From Desulfobulbus sp. (lineage in GTDB: Bacteria > Pseudomonadota > Gammaproteobacteria > Burkholderiales > Rhodocyclaceae): a stretch of 21,045 nt of DNA. The first letter of the stretch is position 1. Each line of letters starts with the position of its first letter. The notes below the pieces were generated by a model. It had not been told where the DNA came from, did not search any database, and saw only the letters and a list, made by a program, of their open reading frames with translations. The position numbers and the translations under genes were made by a program. Positions 9,088 to 15,532 of the stretch are shown here, in pieces. Where the stretch lies: assembly GCA_009782025.1 (NCBI GenBank), contig WQUQ01000252.1, positions 1 to 21,045 of the forward strand. The letters are read 5' to 3'.

Positions 9088-9100
9088 GGGAAAAATTCCC
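9088..9100. repeat. Short palindrome in the mlaF leader
   Basis: GGGAA (9088-9092) and TTCCC (9096-9100) form an inverted repeat around AAA, about 13 nt upstream of the mlaF TTG. It may be a small operator or a leader hairpin, or chance. Confidence 0.35.
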
Positions 9101-9103
9101 GCA

Positions 9104-9112
9104 AGTTTAGCA
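9104..9112 (-). promoter_or_regulatory. Possible extended -10 promoter of the mla operon
   Basis: The minus strand reads TGCTAAACT, fitting an extended -10 (TGn plus a hexamer matching TATAAT at 4 of 6). No good -35 is seen. It lies about 29 nt upstream of the mlaF TTG, between the gene and the repeat region, where the operon promoter is expected. Confidence 0.3.
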
Positions 9113-9143
9113 GAAGCGCAGAAACCCCGGCCATCCCCAATAC

Positions 9144-9299
9144 GGCCCAACAGGGCGATTGCATGAACGTATTTGTCATTACCTGAGCGTCGGCAGGTGA
9201 GACTCCCTCGCCCCGCTCGGCGGGGAGAGGGAGCGGACGTTGTGCCTTCGCACAACCTTCGCCATGACAACCGGATTCGTGCGATTGCCCTGTACGGCC
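9144..9299. repeat. Degenerate inverted-repeat element with internal hairpins (old MITE-like or intergenic repeat)
   Basis: The 36-nt arms 9144-9179 and 9264-9299 are inverted copies matching at about 26 of 36 positions, best in the CAGGGCRATYGCAYGAA core and at the inner TTGTCAT end. Between the arms are three hairpins: ACCTG/CAGGT (9181-9198), a 14-bp stem with one mismatch (9203-9216 with 9220-9233, loop TCG), and a 7-bp perfect stem GTTGTGC/GCACAAC (9239-9256, loop CTTC). No gene is visible. The arrangement resembles a worn miniature element or a BOX-like intergenic repeat; I cannot name a family. Confidence 0.6.
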
Positions 9300-9453
9300 C
9301 AATACGGTTCACTTAAGGAGTTTGTCATTCTGCACGTAGCGAAGCGTGTCATGCTGCGCGAAGTCGCAGTACGCAGAATCCACAAACCGCATGGATGCTG
9401 CGACTGCGCGCAGCATGACTGTAGAGGTGATTGTGCTTAAGTGAACCGTATTG
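9300..9453. mobile_element. 154-bp MITE-like element with perfect 18-bp terminal inverted repeats and 5-bp target duplication
   Basis: CAATACGGTTCACTTAAG at 9300-9317 is repeated exactly in inverted orientation at 9436-9453. The flanks carry a direct CGGCC on both sides (9295-9299 and 9454-9458), which fits a 5-bp target-site duplication. Inside there is no credible gene but two more inverted pairs: 9348-9369 with 9398-9419 (21 of 22 match) and 9320-9333 with 9373-9387 (one small gap or mismatch region). These two pairs interleave, so only one can form at a time. The structure is that of a non-autonomous element mobilised in trans. It lies between the divergent mla and pilus operons, directly upstream of the regulator gene. 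Confidence 0.85.
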
Positions 9454-9479
9454 CGGCCATCCCGCCGCGGCGACGAGGC

Positions 9480-9485
9480 TATAAT
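9480..9485 (+). promoter_or_regulatory. Perfect TATAAT, possible -10 of the regulator gene
   Basis: TATAAT lies 21 nt before the ATG at 9507, so a transcript would begin near 9492. No -35 sits at 16-18 nt spacing; the nearest, TTGCGG at 9451-9456, straddles the end of the mobile element and is 23 nt away. If real, it favours the ATG at 9507 over the one at 9489. Confidence 0.35.
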
Positions 9486-9506
9486 CGGATGAGTTTTCTC
9501 TGGAAT

Positions 9507-10934
9507 ATGGTCTCCTTGCCTGTCGCCAAGCCCCTGCTGCTGATCGTCGACGACGACCCGCTGATTGTCGAATCGCTCGGTTTCGCCTTCGCCGGGGATT
9601 TCGACGTCGTCACCAGCCATTCCCGCCCACATACCCTGAATCTGCTGCGCCAACTGCGCCAGACGCCGCGCCTGGCGCTGGTCGATCTCGGTCTGCCGCC
9701 GCTGCCGCATCGGCCGGACGAGGGCTTCGCGCTGATCGGCGATCTGCTGGCCCTGGCCCCGGACATGAAGATCATCGTCCTGACCGGCCAGAATGACGAT
9801 GACAACGCCCGCCGCGCGCGTACCTTGGGCGCCATTGATTTCGTCGGCAAGCCCTGCGATCCGGGGCAACTCGGCGCCCTGCTGCGACAAGCGCTGCGCT
9901 TCGGCGAAGCGCCAACGGTCGAGCCGGCCGCCGGCCTGATCGGCGACAGCCCGCCGATGCAGCGCCTGCGCCTGCAACTCGGCCAGTATGCCGACCTCGC
10001 CTTTCCGGTGCTGATCGAGGGCGAGTCGGGCAGCGGCAAGGACATCGTCGCCAGCTACCATCTGCATCGCCTGACCGTCCGCCGCGACAAACCCTTCCTC
10101 GCCCTGAACTGCGCCGCCATCTCGCCGGCGCTGCTTGAACCGACCCTGTTCGGCCATGCCCGCGGCGCTTTTACCGGCGCTGCCGCCGCCAAATCGGGTT
10201 ATTTCGAGGATGCCGACGGCGGCACGCTGTTTCTCGACGAAATCGGCGAGTTGCCGCTGGAATTGCAGCCCAAGCTGCTGCGCGTCCTCGAAAACGGCGA
10301 ATACCAGCGCGTCGGCGAAACCCAGACCCGCCGCTCCCATGCCCGCATCATCGCCGCCACCAACCGCGATCTGCGCCAGGAGATCCGCGCCGGCCGCTTT
10401 CGCGCCGATCTTTACCATCGCCTGTCGGTCTTTTCCGTCGCCGTGCCCAGCCTGCGCGACATGGGCGACGACCGCCTGCTGCTGCTCGACCATTTCGCCC
10501 GGCTTTACGCCGCCCAGGCCGGCCTGACGCCCTTCTCGCTCAGCCCGGCGGCGCGGGCGCTGTGGCGCGCTTACCCCTTCCCCGGCAATGTGCGCGAATT
10601 GCGCAACATCGTGATCCGCCTGGTCGCCAGCCACCCCGGCCAGGAAGTCGGCGCGGAGCGGCTGCGCAGCGAGTTTGACAGCAACGATGAGGAGCCGCCG
10701 CCGACGCCCGGCGCCCTCGCCGCCGTCGACCTCGACCGTGTGCGCGAGGCGGCGCGCCGGCATCTCGAACAGACCGAGAGCCTGACCCTCGACGCCACGC
10801 TCGAACTGTGGGAGCGCGGCTACATCGAGGCGGCCATCGAACTCTCCGGCGGCAACATGAGCCGCGCCGCCCGCCGTCTCGGCCTCAACCGCACCACCCT
10901 GTACAACCGCATGGAAAGCTGGAACCGCCGATGA
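9507..10934 (+). CDS. Sigma-54-dependent response regulator (PrsR-like), putative activator of the pilus locus
   Basis: The 475-residue protein has a receiver domain (about 8-132), an AAA+ sigma-54 activator domain (about 145-375) and a Fis-type helix-turn-helix (about 435-472). In the receiver, acidic residues 15-17 (DDD), Asp60 (phosphate acceptor, VDLGLPP) and Lys115 are present. In the AAA+ domain Walker A is GESGSGKD (172-179), the sigma-54 contact loop GAFTGA (220-225) is intact and Walker B is LFLDEIGE (241-248). The receiver pattern DLGLPP...EGFALI...[12 protein letters not shown] resembles the PEP-CTERM/EPS regulator PrsR. Starts at 9489 (GAGG upstream) and 9507 are both possible; I prefer 9507. 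Its stop overlaps mshM as ATGA, which links it to the pilus operon. No partner kinase is visible. Confidence 0.93.
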   Translation: MVSLPVAKPLLLIVDDDPLIVESLGFAFAGDFDVVTSHSRPHTLNLLRQLRQTPRLALVDLGLPPLPHRPDEGFALIGDLLALAPDMKIIVLTGQNDDDNARRARTLGAIDFVGKPCDPGQLGALLRQALRFGEAPTVEPAAGLIGDSPPMQRLRLQLGQYADLAFPVLIEGESGSGKDIVASYHLHRLTVRRDKPFLALNCAAISPALLEPTLFGHARGAFTGAAAAKSGYFEDADGGTLFLDEIGELPLELQPKLLRVLENGEYQRVGETQTRRSHARIIAATNRDLRQEIRAGRFRADLYHRLSVFSVAVPSLRDMGDDRLLLLDHFARLYAAQAGLTPFSLSPAARALWRAYPFPGNVRELRNIVIRLVASHPGQEVGAERLRSEFDSNDEEPPPTPGALAAVDLDRVREAARRHLEQTESLTLDATLELWERGYIEAAIELSGGNMSRAARRLGLNRTTLYNRMESWNRR

Positions 10935-12265
10935 GCCTGTACCTGGAACATTTCGGGCTGCGCGAGCCGCCCTTTCGCATCACGCCGCACACCGATTATT
11001 TCTTTTCCGGCGCCAACCGCGGCCCGACGCTCGAGGCGCTGATCTACGCCATCACCCAGGACGAGGGCATCATCGAGGTGAGCGGCGAGGTCGGCAGCGG
11101 CAAGACCATGCTCTGCCGGATGCTGCTCGAACGCCTGCCGGCCAGCGTCGACACGCTGTATCTCGCCAATCCCTCGCTGTCGCGCCACGACATGCTCGGC
11201 GCGCTGGCCGATGAACTGGGCATCGAGAGCGTTGGCAAAGCGCCGCACGCGCTGATGCGCGCCGTGCAGGAAACGCTGATCGAGCGTTACGCCGCCGGCA
11301 AGAAAGTGGTGCTGCTGATCGACGAAGCCCACGCCATGCCGGCCGAGTCGCTGGAAGAAATCCGGCTCCTCTCCAACCTCGAATCCAAGTCCGCCAAGCT
11401 CCTGCAAATCGTCCTGTTCGCCCAGCCCGAACTCGATGAACGCCTCGCCGCCAACGCCATGCGCCCGTTGCGCGAGCGCATCACCCAGCACTTCAATCTG
11501 AGTCCGCTCAAGGCCGACGACATCGCCGGCTACCTCGAATTCCGCCTGCACACCGCCGGCTACGCCGGCCCCAGCCCTTTCAGCGCGGAAGCCATCAGCC
11601 AGATCGCCGCAGCCTCCCAGGGGCTGTCGCGGCGCATCAACATCCTCGCCGACAAAGCGCTGCTCGCCGCCTATACCCGCAGCAGCCGCCAGGTCGCTGG
11701 CAACGATGTCGCCAGCGCCGTCCAGGACGCCCGCTTCGCGCCATTGCAAGGCGCCGAGCCAGCGGACAACAACGGCTTGCTCTGGGGCCTGACCGGTACC
11801 CTGCTGGCGGTGATCCTGCTGATTCTCGCCTTCACGCTGCGCACCCACGGCCCCGCTCCGGAAAGCGCGGCAACAACCGCCAAGCCGATACCCGCACGCC
11901 CGCCGGGTCTGGCCGAAGCGCCCGCGCCGCCTGCCAACCTGTATTTCGGGCCGCTGACCCGCAAGCACATGGAACAATACGCGGCGTGGATCGAGAGCGC
12001 GCCGCGCCGGCATTATTTCCTTCAACTGCTGGCCACCGACGCCGCCAACACCGGCCAGGTCGAGGGCTTCATCGCCCGCGCCAGCGAGGTTCTCGACCCG
12101 GATGAACTGCGCGTCTACCGCTCCAGCCTCTCGGGCCGCGACCGGGTCGGCGTCATTTATGGCGATTTCCCCGACCGCGAAACCGCTGCCGCCGCCATGC
12201 TGGCGCTGCCCGAATCGATCAAGGCGGCGCAGCCTTTCCCGCGGCAGGTGTCGCGCCTGCGCTGA
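10931..12265 (+). CDS. mshM: MshM-like AAA ATPase with transmembrane segment and C-terminal SPOR domain
   Basis: The 444-residue protein starts [20 protein letters not shown], the signature of the ExeA/GspA/MshM AAA ATPases. Walker A is GEVGSGKT (52-59), Walker B VVLLIDEAH (126-134), and the GLSRRINILADKAL segment (231-244) is the sensor 2 region. One membrane segment follows at about 283-303, then a Pro/Ala linker (305-335) and a C-terminal domain from about 361 (YFLQLLATD...VIYGDFPDRETAAAAMLALP) that reads as a SPOR domain, which binds denuded peptidoglycan. This resembles GspA, which couples an AAA ATPase to a wall-binding domain, and suggests a role in placing the secretin through the wall. 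The start overlaps the regulator stop by 4 nt. Confidence 0.88.
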   Translation: MSLYLEHFGLREPPFRITPHTDYFFSGANRGPTLEALIYAITQDEGIIEVSGEVGSGKTMLCRMLLERLPASVDTLYLANPSLSRHDMLGALADELGIESVGKAPHALMRAVQETLIERYAAGKKVVLLIDEAHAMPAESLEEIRLLSNLESKSAKLLQIVLFAQPELDERLAANAMRPLRERITQHFNLSPLKADDIAGYLEFRLHTAGYAGPSPFSAEAISQIAAASQGLSRRINILADKALLAAYTRSSRQVAGNDVASAVQDARFAPLQGAEPADNNGLLWGLTGTLLAVILLILAFTLRTHGPAPESAATTAKPIPARPPGLAEAPAPPANLYFGPLTRKHMEQYAAWIESAPRRHYFLQLLATDAANTGQVEGFIARASEVLDPDELRVYRSSLSGRDRVGVIYGDFPDRETAAAAMLALPESIKAAQPFPRQVSRLR

Positions 12266-12274
12266 AATGCAGTT

Positions 12275-12341
12275 TTCCGCGCCTGACGCGCGGGCGTTGG
12301 TTTTTCTCAAGCGCTGTGTTCCGCGCCTGACGCGCGGGCGT
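12275..12341 (+). repeat. Two exact 23-bp direct repeats, each with an internal hairpin
   Basis: The 23-nt block 12275-12297 recurs exactly at 12319-12341 (period 44). Each copy contains CCGCGC-CTGAC-GCGCGG, a 6-bp stem (12277-12293 and 12321-12337). The first copy is followed at 12300-12305 by a short T run, so it may act as a weak terminator after mshM. Confidence 0.85.
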
Positions 12342-12399
12342 ACTTTCTTTTGGCGAAGCAAAAGAAAGTACGCCCGCCGGTCAACGGCGGAATACAGCG
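12312..12399. repeat. 88-bp composite palindrome between mshM and mshL
   Basis: The inner arms 12334-12352 and 12359-12377 are a perfect 19-bp inverted repeat around the loop GCGAAG. The outer arms 12312-12324 and 12387-12399 match at 12 of 13 positions. An internal loop of 9 nt on each side joins them. The inner motif (GCGGGCGTACTTTCTTTTG) looks like a widespread proteobacterial intergenic repeat as far as I recall. In RNA it would make a long hairpin that could separate expression of mshM from mshL and beyond, or protect a 3' end. Confidence 0.9.
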
Positions 12400-12412
12400 T
12401 TTCGCCGGAATC

Positions 12413-12442
12413 ATGACGCCCTGTCGGCAAACATGCTAGCAT
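12413..12442 (+). promoter_or_regulatory. Possible promoter for mshL and following genes
   Basis: ATGACG (12413-12418) is followed after 18 nt by TAGCAT (12437-12442), with TGC directly before it making an extended -10. The leader to the mshL ATG would be about 50 nt. I searched for a sigma-54 -24/-12 pair (GG-N10-GC) in 12400-12500 and found only near misses. Confidence 0.28.
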
Positions 12443-12499
12443 CGGCCCGATTCAGTCTGAATGGCGCTTGACAGCCGAGACAAGGTAGGTAAAGAACCG

Positions 12500-14302
12500 A
12501 TGAAAATCGGATATTTCAGCGCAACGCTCATCACCCTGCTGTTAGCTGCCTGCACGGCCCCGACGCCACGCGAACCGCTTGCCGGCCATCTGCGCGGCGA
12601 AACCGCCGCCGCGTCCACGGTTACTCCCGCCCCGATCCCGGCCCCGGTGCAGCAAACGCTGGCCCTGCCCGCGCCGCGCCCGCAGGCCAAGGCTGAAACC
12701 TTCAGCGTGGTGGTCAACAACGTGCCGGTGCATGACCTGCTGTTTGTCCTGGCGCGCGACGCCAAGGTCAGTTTCGACATCCACCCCGGCATCACCGGCG
12801 TCGTGACGCTCAATGCCATCGACCAGACGCTGCCGCAAATTCTCAGCCGCATCGCCAAACAGGTGGATATCCGCTTCGAGCAGGATGGGCCGAATCTGGC
12901 GGTGATGCCCGATTCGCCCTTCCTCAAGCATTACCACGTCGATTACGTGAACATGTCGCGCAACGTCACGGCCACCGTTTCGACCAATACCCAGATCGCC
13001 ACCGGCGTCGGCAGCACCTCCGGCGCGATGGTCGGCGGTTCCGGCGGCAATGTGTCGACCACGCAGATCGAGAACAGCTCGAAAAACCGCTTCTGGGAAT
13101 CGCTGGAAAAAAATATCCAGGACCTGCTGCGCGAAACCGACAAGATTCTGCCGGAAGGTTCCAGCGAAACCGTCGTCGAGCAAAACACCGAACACCAGGC
13201 CAGCGGCGCGGCGGCGTTGCCGCAAACCGGTCGCGGCGCGGCCCGGAACATCGCCAATGCCCTGCAAACCAATGCCACTCCAATCGCCAACAATCAACAA
13301 GCCAGCACCGCCGTCTATCGCACCAGCACTTTCCGCGAAGCGGCCTCGGTCATCATCAATGCCGAAACCGGCGTCGTCACCGTCCGCGCCACCCAGCGCC
13401 AGCATGCCCGCATCCAGGAATTCCTCGACCGCGTCACCAACTCGGCCCGGCGTCAGGTGTTGATCGAGGCGACCATCGTCGAGGTCGCCCTCAGCGACGC
13501 TTACCAGCAGGGCATCAACTGGCAAAGTCTGGTTCGCGGCGGCGCTTTCTCCTTCCTGGGCAGCACGGCGACGCCCAACGCCGTCAATCTGACTTATTCG
13601 CGCGGCAGCGACCCCAACTTCGATCCCAAGGCGGTGGTGACCCTGTTCAACGCCTTTGGCACGACCAAGGTGCTTTCCAGCCCGCGCCTGTCGGTGATGA
13701 ACAATCAGACGGCCCTCTTGAAGGTGGTGGAAAACTACGTTTATTTCAATGTCAAGGCCGACACGACCTCGACCGCCCAGGTCGGCACCCAGACCACCTA
13801 CACCACGACCCCGCAGTCGGTTTCGGTTGGCCTGGTGGTCAGCGTCACGCCGCAGATCAGCGACAACGACGCCATCACGCTCAATGTCCGCCCGACCATC
13901 ACGTCAATCACCCGCGAGGTGGATGACCCCAATCCGGCCCTGCTCAACAGCACCCCGCCCATCCGCAACAAGGTTCCGGTCATCCGCACCAAGGAGATCG
14001 AATCCGTCATGCGCGTCGCCAGCGGCAGCATCGCCGTACTCGGCGGCCTGATGGAAGACAAGATCGACTACCAGAACCAGCGCGTCCCCGTGGTCGGCCA
14101 GATTCCCCTGTTCGGCGAGCTGTTCAACAACCGCAACAACCAGGCGCAGAAAACCGAACTGGTCATCCTGCTGCGTCCGGTCGTCATCCGCGACCCTAGC
14201 ATCGACGGCGATTTCGCCAGTCTGCGCGGGCAGGTGCCCGGCGATGACTTCTTCGCCCAGCCGAACGAAGCACGGCCTTTCAACATCACCCCCAGTCGCT
14301 GA
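12500..14302 (+). CDS. mshL: MSHA-type pilus secretin MshL (outer-membrane lipoprotein)
   Basis: The 600-residue protein is a secretin of the PilQ/GspD superfamily forming the outer-membrane pore for the pilus. It starts MKIGYFSATLITLLLAAC, a lipoprotein signal with lipobox LAAC and lipidated Cys18, which decides the ATG at 12500 over the in-frame ATG at 12461. The STN/N0 domain spans about 53-115 (FSVVVNNVPVHDLLFVLARDA). A Gly/Ser/Asn-rich insert lies at about 165-270, an N1-like fold follows (VVTVRATQRQHARIQEFLDRV), then the secretin core with QVLIEATIVEVALSD (about 325), VLSSPRLSVMNNQTA and the family signature VPVVGQIPLFGELF (about 541). It is separated from mshM by 234 nt of repeats and from mshN by 12 nt. 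Confidence 0.95.
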   Translation: MKIGYFSATLITLLLAACTAPTPREPLAGHLRGETAAASTVTPAPIPAPVQQTLALPAPRPQAKAETFSVVVNNVPVHDLLFVLARDAKVSFDIHPGITGVVTLNAIDQTLPQILSRIAKQVDIRFEQDGPNLAVMPDSPFLKHYHVDYVNMSRNVTATVSTNTQIATGVGSTSGAMVGGSGGNVSTTQIENSSKNRFWESLEKNIQDLLRETDKILPEGSSETVVEQNTEHQASGAAALPQTGRGAARNIANALQTNATPIANNQQASTAVYRTSTFREAASVIINAETGVVTVRATQRQHARIQEFLDRVTNSARRQVLIEATIVEVALSDAYQQGINWQSLVRGGAFSFLGSTATPNAVNLTYSRGSDPNFDPKAVVTLFNAFGTTKVLSSPRLSVMNNQTALLKVVENYVYFNVKADTTSTAQVGTQTTYTTTPQSVSVGLVVSVTPQISDNDAITLNVRPTITSITREVDDPNPALLNSTPPIRNKVPVIRTKEIESVMRVASGSIAVLGGLMEDKIDYQNQRVPVVGQIPLFGELFNNRNNQAQKTELVILLRPVVIRDPSIDGDFASLRGQVPGDDFFAQPNEARPFNITPSR

Positions 14303-14314
14303 GGGCACGGCATC

Positions 14315-15532
14315 ATGAGCCTGTTGATGGAGGCCCTGAAACGAGCGGAAGCGAGCAAAGCCGCTCGCCCGCCGAGCGCTCCAGGCCAGGAAGAGGCGAG
14401 CCGTGGCGAGGGCCTGAGCCTGGAGCCGCTGGCCCGCGATGCGACCGCCGGGCCACTGCCCGATCTGGCCGCCCATCTCGCTGCCGTCGATGCCGAACTG
14501 GCCGCGGCGGCGACGCCCAGGGCGGAACCGTCAGCCGCCCGGTTCACAGCGCCCGGCGCTCAAGCCGTGGCCCGCAACAGCTTCATCGTCAAGCCGGAGC
14601 CGGCGGCCGGCCATCGTGGCCCGCTATGGCTGGCTCTCGGCGGCCTGGCGCTGGTCGCCTTGACCATCGGCGGCTACGTCTGGCATCAGATGAGCAGTCT
14701 CGACTCCGGCGGTTTGAGCGGCGCAGGCCAACCGTTACCCGTTGCCGCCAGTCGCCCGTCCGCCGAGCCGGTCGCACCGATCGCACCGGTCGCGCCAGCG
14801 CTGGTCGCGCCAGCGCCGCCGGCAGAATCGCCGCCGTTGCCAGCCGCCGCGCCGCGGCCACCGCCGACCCTGTCGCCAATGCTCGCAGCGCCGCCGCGCG
14901 CCGAAGCGCCGCCGGTCGCGTCGCTGATTCGCGTAGCGCGCACCCCGCCGCGCCTCGATCCCGATCTCGTCTACGCGCACGCCCGACTCCAGGCCGGCGA
15001 TCTGGCGGGCGCCAGCCAGGCTTTCGCCCTGGTGTTGCAGCGCGATCCCAACCAGACCGACGCCCTGCTGGCCCTGGCCGCCATTGCCCAGCATCAGGGC
15101 CGGCCGGACGAGGCGGAAAGCTGGCGGCAGCGGGCGCTGGTTGCCGACCCGAGCGATCCGGCGGTGCAGGCGGCGGCGCTCTCCGGCCTCGCCGCCGGCG
15201 GCGAGGCGCAGGCGGCGGAGAGCCGGCTGAAAACCCTGCTCGCCGCCCAGCCGCAATCGGCCGAACTGAATTTTGCCCTGGGCAATCTCTACGCCCGCCA
15301 GCAGCGCTGGGCCGAAGCGCAGCAGCATTTTTTCAACGCCGTCGCCGCCGACAACGACAATCCCGACTATCTGTTCAACCTGGCGGTCAGCCTCGACCAG
15401 TTGCGCCAGCCCCGCCCCGCCGCCCAGCATTATCGGCTGGCGCTGGAAGCCGCCGCGCGGCGACCGGCGGCTTTCGACGCCGAGCAGGTGCGCCGCCGCC
15501 TGGCCGCGCTGTTGCCAGATTCTCCGCCCTGA
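14315..15532 (+). CDS. mshN: TPR-repeat pilus biogenesis protein MshN
   Basis: The 405-residue protein starts MSLLMEALKRAEASKA, the typical N-terminal cytoplasmic peptide of MshN/GspB-like proteins. One membrane segment lies at about 103-123 (PLWLALGGLALVALTIGGYVW). A long Pro/Ala linker (about 140-210) crosses the periplasm, then tetratricopeptide repeats fill about 215-400 (AHARLQAGDLAGASQAFALV, FALGNLYARQQRWAEAQQHF and others). TPR proteins of this kind bind and help assemble the secretin, which fits its place after mshL. The ATG at 14315 lies 12 nt after the mshL stop with GAGGG upstream; the stop shares one base with the mshE start (TGATG). The name rests on architecture and order. Confidence 0.88.
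   Translation: MSLLMEALKRAEASKAARPPSAPGQEEASRGEGLSLEPLARDATAGPLPDLAAHLAAVDAELAAAATPRAEPSAARFTAPGAQAVARNSFIVKPEPAAGHRGPLWLALGGLALVALTIGGYVWHQMSSLDSGGLSGAGQPLPVAASRPSAEPVAPIAPVAPALVAPAPPAESPPLPAAAPRPPPTLSPMLAAPPRAEAPPVASLIRVARTPPRLDPDLVYAHARLQAGDLAGASQAFALVLQRDPNQTDALLALAAIAQHQGRPDEAESWRQRALVADPSDPAVQAAALSGLAAGGEAQAAESRLKTLLAAQPQSAELNFALGNLYARQQRWAEAQQHFFNAVAADNDNPDYLFNLAVSLDQLRQPRPAAQHYRLALEAAARRPAAFDAEQVRRRLAALLPDSPP
14788..14816 (+). repeat. Short in-gene tandem repeat in the mshN linker
   Basis: GGTCGCGCCAGCGC occurs at 14788-14801 and again at 14803-14816 (period 15), encoding repeated Val-Ala-Pro-Ala units of the Pro/Ala linker. The unit length keeps the frame, so linker length could vary between strains. 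Confidence 0.7.

Noticed and set aside
9240..9440. Small plus-strand open frame of 66 codons through the repeat elements
   Set aside because: It crosses the border of two inverted-repeat elements and encodes no recognisable protein.
12275..12341. Direct repeats as a CRISPR array
   Set aside because: There are only two copies with a 21-nt gap, each copy holds its own hairpin, the second merges into a palindrome, and no cas gene is near.
12102..12416. 104-codon plus-strand open frame at the end of mshM
   Set aside because: It is out of frame with mshM for most of its length and the rest is the repeat block.
10820..12442. 540-codon minus-strand open frame opposite mshM and the repeat block
   Set aside because: Gly/Ala/Gln-rich antisense reading with no motifs; mshM has clear Walker and SPOR features.
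12468..12473. TTGACA as a -35 element for mshL
   Set aside because: A -10 at normal spacing would fall at about 12490-12496, where there is only TAAAGA-like sequence, and the transcript would begin at or after the ATG.
14626..15531. Upstream in-frame extension of mshE by about 300 codons
   Set aside because: The extension is Arg/Pro-rich and is mshN read out of frame; the MshE family starts near the ATG at 15532.
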